Assembly (NCBI GenBank): GCA_029259175.1
Contig: JAPDJH010000004.1
Coordinates: 1-64,000 of the forward strand
DNA from: Hadesarchaea archaeon
GTDB lineage: Archaea; Hadarchaeota; Hadarchaeia; Hadarchaeales; Hadarchaeaceae
DNA length: 64,000 bases
Direction of reading: 5' to 3'
The position numbers and the translations under genes are program-made. The notes below the pieces were generated by a model. The model was not told where the DNA came from and searched no databases. It was given only the letters and a program-made list of their open reading frames with translations. Positions 8,631 to 16,230 of this stretch are shown here, piece after piece. Each line of letters begins with the position of its first letter. Positions within the stretch are counted from its first letter, which is position 1.

Positions 8631-8849
8631 AGGGTTGCGTCTCTTGCTCCGTTGCCACAACAGCACCGAAAGCGCGAAACAGAAAATTGCCGCTGAGTAC
8701 CCCACAGCCTCAACTCTACATTTGTCTGTTAATTCGTGACCGAGTTCCTCCCACACCCGTTCTGCCCCCACAGCAAACGTAATCCACCCAGCCCCAATCC
8801 ACGCTATCAGCGGCGCCAAGATCCGAAACAAGACTGCTCGCTCTCTCAT
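8625..8849 (-). CDS. small two-span membrane protein coupled to the PrsW-like protease
   Basis: A 74-residue protein starting MRERAVLFRILAPLIAWIG. Two hydrophobic segments, about residues 6-28 and 47-65, flank a polar loop (AERVWEELGHELTDKCRVEA). Its ATG overlaps the TGA of the upstream protease gene (ATGA), which indicates translational coupling. It ends in a basic tail (QRSKRRNPL) that overlaps the 3' end of the convergent MetE-N gene by 6 bp. No recognised family; it may be a partner or substrate-presenting subunit of the protease. Confidence 0.65.
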   Translation of the reverse strand: MRERAVLFRILAPLIAWIGAGWITFAVGAERVWEELGHELTDKCRVEAVGYSAAIFCFALSVLLWQRSKRRNPL

Positions 8850-9355
8850 GGTAGCCAGCCCCCAGCGACCGCAACCAGCAAGTTGTAGACGGAGTGTATG
8901 CTGATGGCCACAAGTAGAAACTTTAACAGCTCTTCGATTCGTCCGGTTTTCCTCCACCTCATTACCCCGAAAGCCGCAATCGAAGTTGCGGCCATGTGTA
9001 CAGGGAGGGAAAGTCCAGTGCGCAGTGCGAGTACTCCGAGCACCGCGTGGATACCGTGCGAGAGTGCTTCCGTCGCGTATATCGCGTTTTCCAGTAGGCC
9101 GAAGCCCAACCCGGCAACCGCACCGAGCACGATCCACTCTCTCGTCTTTATTCGAGCTCGTGTCAGCTTGAGCAGATAGAGTCCAGCCGGTTTGACGGAC
9201 TCTTCCACCACCGGAGCTATCACGGAGATCGCCAAGAAGAGGAAGAGGCCCCGGTTTTCGGCCGTGAGGGGCCAGATGAATCCGATGTACTGGAAGTTGT
9301 AGGATGCTGCCATGAGCCCGGCATAAGCCCCTAGTCCAAAAGCTACGAACCACAT
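8846..9355 (-). CDS. PrsW-like glutamic intramembrane protease
   Basis: Polytopic membrane protein of 169 residues with the motifs of PrsW/CPBP-type intramembrane proteases: APVVEESVKPAGL (EExxK) near residue 50, GFGLLENAIYATE (ExxxY) near 86, and HMAATSIAAFG plus SIHSVYN histidines in later helices. Bacterial PrsW performs site-1 cleavage of anti-sigma factors; the archaeal substrate is unknown. It is shorter than bacterial PrsW and has about five hydrophobic segments. The downstream 74-residue membrane protein is translationally coupled. The family call rests on motifs only. Confidence 0.75.
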   Translation of the reverse strand: MWFVAFGLGAYAGLMAASYNFQYIGFIWPLTAENRGLFLFLAISVIAPVVEESVKPAGLYLLKLTRARIKTREWIVLGAVAGLGFGLLENAIYATEALSHGIHAVLGVLALRTGLSLPVHMAATSIAAFGVMRWRKTGRIEELLKFLLVAISIHSVYNLLVAVAGGWLP

Positions 9356-9415
9356 CCAGCGCTGCAGCCGTGACCCCTCCTCATATTTTTATCCGCGCGG
9401 GGTGTATAGAGGGTG

Positions 9416-9988
9416 ATGGTGTCTGAAGATCGTGTTCTGTTTTACTTCGGTGTGGGTTTAGTAGTGGCTGGGATGGTTCTGCTCGTGGTTCACGTTCTCA
9501 CGCCTTCGACGGCGGAAAGTGAAACACGTTCGGAAAATTTTGAACGCGTGGTGGTCGTGAGCCCGCCCGAGTCGTGGGCGTCTCTGCGGCTGGACAATCT
9601 CGTGACGCCCCCTTTATTCTCGTTTTTGGAGGAAAACGTGCACCTGACCGGTCAGGCGAGAGAGGTGGACAACAAGCCCTTCGATTTTTTGATTCTGGCT
9701 GGAGACGAGTACCAGCTCTGGTTGGCGGGTAAGAGCTTTGACTCAATCGTCCACGGAGAGAACAAGTCCCTCCACTCCTTCGCCGTTTCGACCGATTACA
9801 AGCTTGATATGTGGTTCGTCTTCATCGGGGACAATATCGGGGTCAGACTCGAGGGCTCCATCAGCTGGACGGAGGTTATGAGTGTCTCCAGCTTCTTGCG
9901 CTCTCTTTCGAAGTTAGTCTACTTGATTTCTGGGATCGCCTGCGTCGGGAGCGGCTTTATTCTCGTGTGGCTCTTCAAAAAGAAATAA
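9416..9988 (+). CDS. membrane protein with two terminal transmembrane segments
   Basis: Unrecognised protein of 190 residues. An N-terminal hydrophobic helix (VLFYFGVGLVVAGMVLLVVHV) and a C-terminal one (LVYLISGIACVGSGFILVWLF) bracket a beta-rich soluble domain of about 115 residues, probably extracellular (ENVHLTGQAREVDNKPFDFL... WLAGKSFDSIVHG). The C-terminus is FKKK, consistent with a cytoplasmic end. ATG at 9416 is preferred over a GTG one codon earlier. It follows a TATA-like element near 9385 and is convergent with the Yip1 gene. No functional inference is possible. Confidence 0.7.
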   Translation: MVSEDRVLFYFGVGLVVAGMVLLVVHVLTPSTAESETRSENFERVVVVSPPESWASLRLDNLVTPPLFSFLEENVHLTGQAREVDNKPFDFLILAGDEYQLWLAGKSFDSIVHGENKSLHSFAVSTDYKLDMWFVFIGDNIGVRLEGSISWTEVMSVSSFLRSLSKLVYLISGIACVGSGFILVWLFKKK

Positions 9989-10015
9989 AAAAGGCTGGAG
10001 GAGGAAGAGCCGTCT

Positions 10016-10600
10016 TCAAGAAGAGAGCGTGGCAGAACCCGTGGAGGCGATGATGGCAGCGTAGAGTATTCCGGGAATCAGAACGGCGAGCAGAACAGCG
10101 GCCACCGCGCGGCCGGTCGAAATCTCGTGGAGTTCTCGAAGCCCTAAGATGGAAAGAATCAGCGCCCACAGACTCCCGATAAAGTTGACGAAGGGGATCC
10201 ACCCTAGCACATATCCAGGAGTTCCGCCGTAGGCGAGAGCCTTCACGGTTTGCCCGTATCCCTTCCGTCCGCCGCACACGTAGACCCACAGGTGTGTCCA
10301 TGCCCCGCCGATGATGAGCCCAATGATTCCGCCGATCACGGTCATCACGATGACCACGGGCACGAGTGCGTAGCCCCAACCGCTCAGAGTGTCCACGAAT
10401 TGGCCCAAGCCCGGAAGCTGCTCGTACATGCTGGCAAGCGCGCCTATTACCGCCGCAAGCACGATGCCCGCCAGAACTCCCAAGATAACGAACCACACTG
10501 CCGCGTACTTCAGTGCGTCGCCGAGCGAGTCCCCTTTGGAGCCCTGAAAGGTCTTGGTGGGATTAAGCAGGAGTCCTTTTGCCTTGTCTACAAAACCCAC
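10016..10600 (-). CDS. Yip1 domain membrane protein
   Basis: Polytopic membrane protein of 194 residues resembling the Yip1 family, whose prokaryotic members have unknown function. The N-terminus KAKGLLLNPTKTFQ is a common Yip1 start (amphipathic helix with NP motif). Four to five hydrophobic segments follow, rich in Ala, Gly, Ile and Val, with the loop GGRKGYGQTVKALAYGGTPGYVLGWIP being the most conserved region of the family. It is divergent from the MetE catalytic gene, sharing a 76-bp intergenic promoter region. Confidence 0.82.
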   Translation of the reverse strand: MGFVDKAKGLLLNPTKTFQGSKGDSLGDALKYAAVWFVILGVLAGIVLAAVIGALASMYEQLPGLGQFVDTLSGWGYALVPVVIVMTVIGGIIGLIIGGAWTHLWVYVCGGRKGYGQTVKALAYGGTPGYVLGWIPFVNFIGSLWALILSILGLRELHEISTGRAVAAVLLAVLIPGILYAAIIASTGSATLSS

Positions 10601-10676
10601 GCTTCCACCACACTTCTATTTCCTTCTTCCGATTTAAGATGGCGGGTCTCGTGAAGTTTTTACGCCGGGGGTTCAA

Positions 10677-11702
10677 ATGGGTGTGAAACTCATGTCGCGG
10701 ACCAAGTTGGAACAGCTCGGGATTAGACTTCCACTCCTCCCGACAACGGCTGTGGGGAGTTACCCCAAGCCCCCCTATCTGCTCGAAGCCAGGCGTAGGC
10801 TGCGCGCTGGCCGAATCGAACCAGCCGAGCTCCGGGAACTCGAGGAGCGAGCGACTCGCGAGTGGATCCAGCTCCAAGAGCAGATAGGGCTAGATGTGCT
10901 GGTGGACGGCGAGATGTACAGGGGGGACATGGCCACTTACTTTGCTGAGCATCTCTCCGGGTTCAAGATCAGCGGGCTGGTTCGGAGCTACGGGAATCGG
11001 TATTACCGGAAACCCATAATCGTGGGGGAGGTGGAATGGCAGGGGCCGATTACCGTCGAGTGGTGGCGCTTCGCGCAGAGTCTCACCGAGCGCCCCGTTA
11101 AAGGGATGATTACTGGGCCGTACACGATGATGGACTGGTCGTTCAACGAGTACTATCCGAGCCGGCGCGACGCTTGTCTTGCGCTTGCCCGTGCTTTGCG
11201 GAAGGAAGTGGAGGCTCTCGTGCGCGCGGGTGCCAAGATAATCCAGATAGACGAGCCCGCCATATCAGCGCGGCCGGAGGAACTGCCAGCTTTTGCTACG
11301 GAGGCGATGCGTATAATGACAAAAAACCTGAACGCCTATTTCATCACCCACATCTGTTACGGGGCTTTCGAATTCGTTTATCCGCAGATGTTGGAGCTCC
11401 CCGTTGACAATTTTGATTTGGAGATGTCCAACTCCCAGCTGGATTTGGTGGAGCTGTTCAAGGAGCACCCGTTCACCCGTGACATCTCCTTCGGGGTTGT
11501 CGATGTGCACTCTCACGTGGTGGAGCCCCCCGAGGTGGTGGAGAAGCGAATCCGCGCGGCCCTGCAGGTGTTGCGCCCCGAGCGCGTGTGGGTGGATCCG
11601 GATTGTGGTCTCAAGACGCGAACGCGCGAGGAGGCCGTCGGTAAGTTGCGCTCGATTGTTGAGGCGACTCGAAAGATTCGGAAGGAGATGGGAGATGGAT
11701 AG
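10677..11702 (+). CDS. metE: methionine synthase catalytic (MetE C-terminal) protein
   Basis: Zinc enzyme that methylates homocysteine to methionine. The 341-residue (beta/alpha)8 protein corresponds to the C-terminal half of MetE. Zinc ligands are intact: THICYG (His and Cys), FDLEMSN (Glu) and DPDCGLKTR (Cys). Other family motifs are TTAVGSYPKP, MITGPYTMMDWS and IIQIDEPAIS. Archaeal core methionine synthases of this size may use methylcobamide or another methyl donor instead of methyl-folate. A second in-frame ATG lies at 10692. The N-domain homologue is at 7650-8630. The next gene starts inside its last 8 bp. Confidence 0.9.
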   Translation: MGVKLMSRTKLEQLGIRLPLLPTTAVGSYPKPPYLLEARRRLRAGRIEPAELRELEERATREWIQLQEQIGLDVLVDGEMYRGDMATYFAEHLSGFKISGLVRSYGNRYYRKPIIVGEVEWQGPITVEWWRFAQSLTERPVKGMITGPYTMMDWSFNEYYPSRRDACLALARALRKEVEALVRAGAKIIQIDEPAISARPEELPAFATEAMRIMTKNLNAYFITHICYGAFEFVYPQMLELPVDNFDLEMSNSQLDLVELFKEHPFTRDISFGVVDVHSHVVEPPEVVEKRIRAALQVLRPERVWVDPDCGLKTRTREEAVGKLRSIVEATRKIRKEMGDG

Positions 11703-13470
11703 GGCTCTGGCGGTCGGGGTGGTGTTGGTCTTTCTTGCGGCTTTTTTCAGCGCCTATTTCATAGCAGGAATAGTTCCGGAGGCTCCTTCCATTTTGGAGT
11801 TTGAAAAGCACGACGAGCTGGTTCTTCGCGTGGACAGCGAGGGCGACGCCTGCGGTGAAGTATCTTTTTACCTTCCCCCTTCGCCTTTCACGGACGTGTT
11901 CAAGCAAGTGGTGCTGCTCACCGGGATAGAGAGCTATGCGCAGAGCATTGAGGAGGAGCTTCGGAACTCCTTTGCGCTGCGCGGATTGGAGGTGGACAAT
12001 ATTTGGGCGGTGGTGAAGTTTAACGCGGGGATGCGGATCGATGCGACTCTGCGGGTCCACAGGGTTGCGAGATGGACGGGGGAGGGATGGAGAATCGATT
12101 TTGGATGGATAAATCCTGAAGATGCTGCGGAGGAGGAGCTCGGGGAGCAGAAGATCGAGCGATTACTGTATCGAAGTTTTGCTCGGGGTAGCGGATACGA
12201 GGACGCAAATTTCTGGCAGTTTTATACCACTTCGATACAGCTCCCCGCCGATGCGAGTGGCGTGGTACTCCTGAGCAGCACGGACTCGGAGTACGTGGAC
12301 TACGGTGGGGGGAGCTACCTGCAGAGCTCTCTCTCGCTTGAACAGGAAAATGAGGTATGGGTTCTGTCCGAGAACGGTGTACGCTTTGTTACCACCCAGA
12401 ACGAGTTCACGATAGAGCCAAGCGCGCTGGCGGACAATGTGGTTTCGCTGGCGCTGACGTTTTCAGCACCGATGCCAGAGAACTGGTCGTTTGTCGAGTC
12501 GGTGGAACAGGTCAGGCTTGATCTCAAGTTTGGGCGCGAGTTACGGGAGAAGTACCCGGTGGTGGAGAACGGATCGATTTACTGGTTGACCCCCGCCCAA
12601 ATACTCTACAACGCGGCCCGGTATCTGTTGGCAGAAAATGCTGCGCTGGAGTCGAAGGCAGTCGCATCTCCCGAGAACGAGTCGGGCGAGTGGGGAGCGG
12701 TGTGGCGATGGCTTTCCCGTGAGGAATACCGAGAGCTGGCGGAGCAAGTGGTTTTGAAAGTGGATGAGACGGGTAGGGCTCCTGGCACGGTGGATACTCC
12801 GGTTGGACACATGCGTTTTCGCGATGTGCTCTATCTCTTTTTACGCGTAGTGCATGAGGTCGCGGAGAACGGCGCCCAGCCGGAGAATGTGTTGGTGGCT
12901 CCTGTCCCCTCCGGTCAGCTCGAGTGGGGGGCGGTGAAGGTACCCGCTTCGTATGCTTATTTCTTACTTCCGGATTCGTACGTGATCACGGGAACGGAGC
13001 TCGTTGAAAACGTGTTGGCGAGTTTGCCCGACAACTTGGACAATCGGGCTTTGGCGGAGGAGATCGCAGACTGGACTAGCTCTGCGCTGAGCTATAGTCC
13101 CTCCTATTCGCCCCTAACGTCGGAGAAGGTGTTGAGTTCTAGGCGGGGGCAGTGTCGTGACTACACCAACGCCTATCTGGCGCTGGCGCGGACCGTTGGA
13201 CTGCCCTCGAGGCGCGTGATAGGGTGGGTTTACTCGAGCTGGGTGCCCCCCGCAGGGTGGGGGCATTCCTCCACGACCACTTCGGAAGGAAAGACGGTTG
13301 CGTTGCACGCTTGGGTCGAGGTCTACGTGCCGGACGAAGGATGGATTCCGCTTGATCCCCAGTACTCGGGGGCGCATGTGGGGGAGCTGCCGAATGCCCC
13401 CTACAGGGAGTTCCGCCAGAGCTGGGTCAACGCGCTGGCCGCGTACGAGGTGGCGAGGGGGCTGCTGTGA
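11695..13470 (+). CDS. membrane-anchored transglutaminase-like protein
   Basis: A 591-residue protein with an N-terminal transmembrane or signal segment (residues 3-27), about 400 residues of extracytoplasmic beta-rich sequence, and a C-terminal transglutaminase-like cysteine protease fold. The catalytic triad appears as SRRGQCRDYTNAYLAL (Cys), VALHAWVEVYV (His) and IPLDPQYS (Asp), with the usual LPSRRVIGW strand between. The start ATG overlaps the metE 3' end by 8 bp, and the downstream JAMM gene overlaps its stop (GTGA), so the three are probably co-transcribed. It could be a peptidase, peptide ligase or amidase; no substrate is evident. Confidence 0.85.
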   Translation: MDRALAVGVVLVFLAAFFSAYFIAGIVPEAPSILEFEKHDELVLRVDSEGDACGEVSFYLPPSPFTDVFKQVVLLTGIESYAQSIEEELRNSFALRGLEVDNIWAVVKFNAGMRIDATLRVHRVARWTGEGWRIDFGWINPEDAAEEELGEQKIERLLYRSFARGSGYEDANFWQFYTTSIQLPADASGVVLLSSTDSEYVDYGGGSYLQSSLSLEQENEVWVLSENGVRFVTTQNEFTIEPSALADNVVSLALTFSAPMPENWSFVESVEQVRLDLKFGRELREKYPVVENGSIYWLTPAQILYNAARYLLAENAALESKAVASPENESGEWGAVWRWLSREEYRELAEQVVLKVDETGRAPGTVDTPVGHMRFRDVLYLFLRVVHEVAENGAQPENVLVAPVPSGQLEWGAVKVPASYAYFLLPDSYVITGTELVENVLASLPDNLDNRALAEEIADWTSSALSYSPSYSPLTSEKVLSSRRGQCRDYTNAYLALARTVGLPSRRVIGWVYSSWVPPAGWGHSSTTTSEGKTVALHAWVEVYVPDEGWIPLDPQYSGAHVGELPNAPYREFRQSWVNALAAYEVARGLL

Positions 13471-13826
13471 AGCTGAAGCGCGAGCTCTTGGAGTTCCTGC
13501 TGGGAGCAGCGCGATCGGCTCATCCAAAAGAATTTGCCAGAGTGCTTAGGCGGAGAGGTGATACGATCGATGAGGTTTTGCTGGTTCCGGGGGCGGCGTC
13601 AGAGCGCTCCGCTTTGCTCCGAATCCACATGTTGCCCATAGATCCGTCAGTGGTGGGTACGGTTCACAGTCATCCGGGGCCCTCGGCCCTTCCGTCGGAT
13701 GAGGACTTGCGGTTTTTTGACAAGTTTGGAGCTGTGCACATCATAATTGCTTATCCGTACACTCAGGATTCCTGGGCGGCGTACAATCACCGGGGAGAGC
13801 GCGTAGAGCTCCAAGTGGTCGGCTGA
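13467..13826 (+). CDS. JAMM/MPN+ metalloprotease (desampylase-like)
   Basis: A 119-residue minimal JAB1/MPN/Mov34 domain. The zinc signature is complete: TVHSHPGPSALPSDED (H-S-H-P, then S and D), with an acidic residue in the preceding strand (DEVLLVPGA). In haloarchaea such small JAMM proteins remove ubiquitin-like SAMP modifiers; other members process cysteine-synthesis or thiocarboxylated carrier proteins. The GTG start overlaps the transglutaminase stop by 4 nt, which implies translational coupling with that gene. No ubiquitin-like or E1-like gene is visible in the window, so the substrate is unknown. Confidence 0.85.
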   Translation: MKLKRELLEFLLGAARSAHPKEFARVLRRRGDTIDEVLLVPGAASERSALLRIHMLPIDPSVVGTVHSHPGPSALPSDEDLRFFDKFGAVHIIIAYPYTQDSWAAYNHRGERVELQVVG

Positions 13827-14007
13827 AGGGCTGAACGCTTTTTTCCCTTTAAAACGGCCCCTGCGCAAAGCGAAAGCGAGGAATGAGTGGAGGGCAGGGG
13901 GATAATGGGTTTCTCATCCCCAGCCCAGCTTTGATAACACCTAAAAGAGGACTGAAAATTTACTTCCCACCTGAGTTCCTCTCGAAGTTTCCGAAAACCG
14001 TCATTCT

Positions 14008-14217
14008 TCACTTCGTGAGAAGGTAAAGGACGAAAGAAAGCAGAGAAAGGATGAGGAGTAAGGGCGAGGTTATGAAATAGAAACCGTTTGAGCGGTACAT
14101 GTAGAGGATCCAGGAGGGAAGGTGGCCCACGTCGAAGTAGCGGACGAGCAGCGGGGCCGCCATGAGGGCCAGTCCGATCAGCACTAGGGCGAATCCCAGC
14201 AATGGGAGCGCATCCAT
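14008..14217 (-). CDS. small two-span membrane protein
   Basis: A 69-residue protein starting MDALPLLGFALVLIG, with hydrophobic segments at about 4-25 and 44-66 and a short aromatic loop between (FDVGHLPSWILYMYRSNGFYF). A GTG at 14232 would overlap the upstream stop, but the ATG at 14217 gives a cleaner N-terminus. It follows the B3/B4-domain gene immediately and is probably in its operon. I do not recognise a family. Confidence 0.6.
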   Translation of the reverse strand: MDALPLLGFALVLIGLALMAAPLLVRYFDVGHLPSWILYMYRSNGFYFITSPLLLILSLLSFVLYLLTK

Positions 14218-14228
14218 GACCGAGCCCC

Positions 14229-14912
14229 TCACAGGATCTGGTGCTCGTCCACGTGTCCGCCGCAGTACTTCCGGCCGTACAGGCTGATGCGCTCGATGGC
14301 GTGCTCCATGTTTTCGCGCGGGATTCCGGGGGCGTTCCAGAAGACCACCAAGACCGTTGAAGTGCCAAAAGTGATTTTTGGGACTTTCGAGTCGCCGATG
14401 GTGTACGCTGACACGATGCGCTGCTCGTCGCGCAGGATCACTTCGCCTGGTAGGGGGGCGAGCTTTCTGCCGTCGATCAAATCGAAGGGTTTCTCGTCAG
14501 GGCCTGCGAGGGTGGTCCGAACTCGGCCCTTGAGTCGCTGCACGTCGTAGACGCCGCCTGAGATCATCGACTCGACTGACGCCAGGAGGCAGGAGTCCAC
14601 CACGTTGTTTATGCGTGGGAACTTGCCCTCGAGGGCCCTCCGCAGCAGATACTCGGGGGCTGGTCGGTAGCTGGAGGGGTCGCGTCCGATTTGCTTGAAG
14701 AACGTCCGGTAGGCTTGGATCTCGGGGATTGCGCTTATCTCCGCGCCTTGGTGTTTTGACTGAAGCTCAGACACCACTTCGGCGATGCGGGCGTTCAGGG
14801 GCTCGACTTCTGGCTCCACCGTGACGCCGCTTATCAGCACGTAGCCGGCCAGAAATCCGGGGTAGCGCTCTCTGACTGCGGGATCGAGTTCCAGCGTGCT
14901 CATCACACTCAT
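14229..14912 (-). CDS. stand-alone B3/B4 tRNA-binding-domain protein
   Basis: A 227-residue protein resembling the B3/B4 editing-like domain of the phenylalanyl-tRNA synthetase beta subunit, found alone in many archaea and bacteria. Typical segments are NARIAEVVSEL near the N-terminus, YRTFFKQIGRDPSSYRPAPE, PRINNVVDSCLLASVES, and the C-terminal IGDSKVPKI and WNAPGIPRENMEHAIE strands. Function in cells is not established; trans-editing of mischarged tRNA has been suggested. Two ATGs (14912 and 14903) are possible; both are close to an ACTTAAGA TATA-like element. Longer upstream readings have no family similarity. Confidence 0.85.
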   Translation of the reverse strand: MSVMSTLELDPAVRERYPGFLAGYVLISGVTVEPEVEPLNARIAEVVSELQSKHQGAEISAIPEIQAYRTFFKQIGRDPSSYRPAPEYLLRRALEGKFPRINNVVDSCLLASVESMISGGVYDVQRLKGRVRTTLAGPDEKPFDLIDGRKLAPLPGEVILRDEQRIVSAYTIGDSKVPKITFGTSTVLVVFWNAPGIPRENMEHAIERISLYGRKYCGGHVDEHQIL

Positions 14913-15054
14913 ATCGCGGGTGCCGCTCTTAAGTGTTGGTATGGGGGTTGGGATTCCGCGCGCATGGGGCGCCAAAATCCGGAGGAAACTACGAACCTTC
15001 GGAGTTGTGTGTAAGGGACGCGGTGTGGGGTGCTGAAATGAAGAGCTGGTCCTA

Positions 15055-15345
15055 TCAACGGTGGACGCTCGCAACAGTTTGTGAGCGATGATGTCTAGAA
15101 CAATGTTGCTTGAGTGGTGTCTGACTACGAACCTTCGTAGTCCACTCTACGAGTTCGCGGGCGCGGTACACTCTCAGCTCACGGACTCCGAATTCCTTGA
15201 GCTTGGTTGCGAACTCTAGGGCGAGGCGCAGTTTGCGGAATTCGACGACTGACTGCTGAACGCGCTCGCCGCCGATCTCCTTCAGCTGGCGGTAATGCCA
15301 GCCGGAGAGGCCCCTTCCGCTTTTGTCGAAGATCACCAAGTACAC
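15055..15345 (-). CDS. Cas2-like protein A (solo)
   Basis: A 96-residue protein whose first 68 residues have the Cas2 pattern: beta1 MYLVIFDKSG with the conserved Asp-7, an alpha helix (HYRQLKEIGG), beta2 ERVQQSVVEFR (Cas2 consensus RVQxSVFE), a second helix and beta4 ELRVYRA. Cas2 proteins are ferredoxin-fold dimers that act in CRISPR adaptation or as nucleases; VapD toxins are related. The start is GTG, 35 bp downstream of a TATA box. Palindrome 15123-15142 lies in frame directly after the fold (residues 68-75); the remaining tail is basic and low-complexity. No cas1 or other cas gene is near. I infer a nuclease or palindrome-binding protein. Confidence 0.72.
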   Translation of the reverse strand: MYLVIFDKSGRGLSGWHYRQLKEIGGERVQQSVVEFRKLRLALEFATKLKEFGVRELRVYRARELVEWTTKVRSQTPLKQHCSRHHRSQTVASVHR

Positions 15346-15375
15346 TCGAATCCGTTTCCCCTTGGGTGGTTGGTT

Positions 15376-15385
15376 ACTTATAAAG
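15376..15385 (-). promoter_or_regulatory. TATA box of Cas2-like gene A
   Basis: On the minus strand CTTTATAAGT lies 31-40 bp upstream of the GTG start. Palindrome 15400-15417 sits 15 bp further upstream, where an operator or activator site would be. Confidence 0.65.
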
Positions 15386-15648
15386 CGATAAATCGGTGAA
15401 CTACGAACCTTCGTAGTACAATCTAACCAGAATACGGAGATATGCAGTGCCTACTGCTCCCATGAGTGAAAGCCTGCTCTACGAACCTTCGTAGTGTTCT
15501 CGCCGCCGCCAGAACTACGAACCTTCGTAGTTGGATCTACCACCCTCGAAGCCCACACTATTCACACCCAGCTGCATGATGACTACGAACCTTCGTAGTC
15601 CCGCACAAACCCTAAAATTTTTCTCCCGGCGCGGCTGAAAACGAACTG

Positions 15649-16230
15649 ATGCGTCCCCTCCCGCGCGCCTTCTACGAGCGCCACCCCGCCCGCGTCGCCC
15701 GAGAATTGCTCGGCCACATCCTGCTGAGCCGGTCTGCGGGCATAACGACCTCCGGGCTCATCGTCGAAACAGAGGCCTACCTCGGCTGCAACGACCCCGC
15801 CTCGCGCGCCTCCTACAAGCGAACCCCCATGAACGAGATCATGTGGGGTCCCGGCGGACTCGCTTTTGTTTACATGGTCCACGGGAACAGGCTGTTCAAC
15901 ATCACGGCGAATCCCCCAGGCATCCCGGGCGCGGTCCTCATAAGAGCCGTGGAGCCGCTCGGAGGAATAGAAGCCATGAAATCGAGGCGACGGTGTGAAG
16001 ACCCCCGCTTGCTCACCTCTGGGCCCGGCCGATTGACCCAAGCGATGGGAATCGAAAAACGACACCACGGGAGCGACGTGACGGACCCAAAAAACGAAGT
16101 AGTGGTGGTCAGAGGCGCTGGAGGAAAGCTGGAAATAGCCTCGTCGCATCGTATCGGAGTCCGCGCCGACGCCGCTCGTCCGCTCAGGTTTTTCGTGAAA
16201 CACAACCCCTTCGTGTCCAAATCCAGATGA
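15649..16230 (+). CDS. mpg: 3-methyladenine DNA glycosylase (AAG/MPG family)
   Basis: Base-excision repair enzyme that removes alkylated purines and hypoxanthine. The 193-residue protein matches the AAG family: LLGHILLSRS, IVETEAYLGCNDPASRASYKR (substrate loop with the catalytic Glu), GLAFVYMVHGNRLFNITA, GAVLIRAVEPLGG and TSGPGRLTQAMGI. The last palindrome of array A ends 48 bp before its ATG, so the array may influence its expression. Its 3' end overlaps the convergent membrane hydrolase gene by 47 bp. Confidence 0.95.
   Translation: MRPLPRAFYERHPARVARELLGHILLSRSAGITTSGLIVETEAYLGCNDPASRASYKRTPMNEIMWGPGGLAFVYMVHGNRLFNITANPPGIPGAVLIRAVEPLGGIEAMKSRRRCEDPRLLTSGPGRLTQAMGIEKRHHGSDVTDPKNEVVVVRGAGGKLEIASSHRIGVRADAARPLRFFVKHNPFVSKSR

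Larger units (their letters stand above)
14987..15600 (+). repeat. palindrome array A: six ACTACGAACCTTCGTAGT elements around Cas2-like gene A
   Basis: Six copies of an 8-bp inverted repeat around an asymmetric CC: 14987-15006 (one mismatch, TTCGGAGT), 15123-15142 (20-bp dyad, within the Cas2-like reading frame), 15400-15417, 15479-15494 (16-bp dyad), 15513-15532 (20-bp dyad) and 15581-15600 (20-bp dyad). All read CC on the plus strand, so they are also direct repeats. Centre-to-centre distances are 136, 276, 78, 36 and 68 bp. The sequences between are unrelated. No other copy was noticed in the window. Confidence 0.93.

Noticed and set aside
13858-13940. small H/ACA-like RNA with hairpin CCCCTGC/GCAGGGG followed by an ACA
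   Set aside because: The only TATA-like element (13846-13855) would start transcription inside the hairpin, and no kink-turn or second motif is evident.
14987-15600. CRISPR array
   Set aside because: Repeats are only 16-20 bp, fully palindromic, irregularly spaced and interrupted by a gene; no 24-37 bp repeat with uniform spacers exists. The same holds for 26875-27300.
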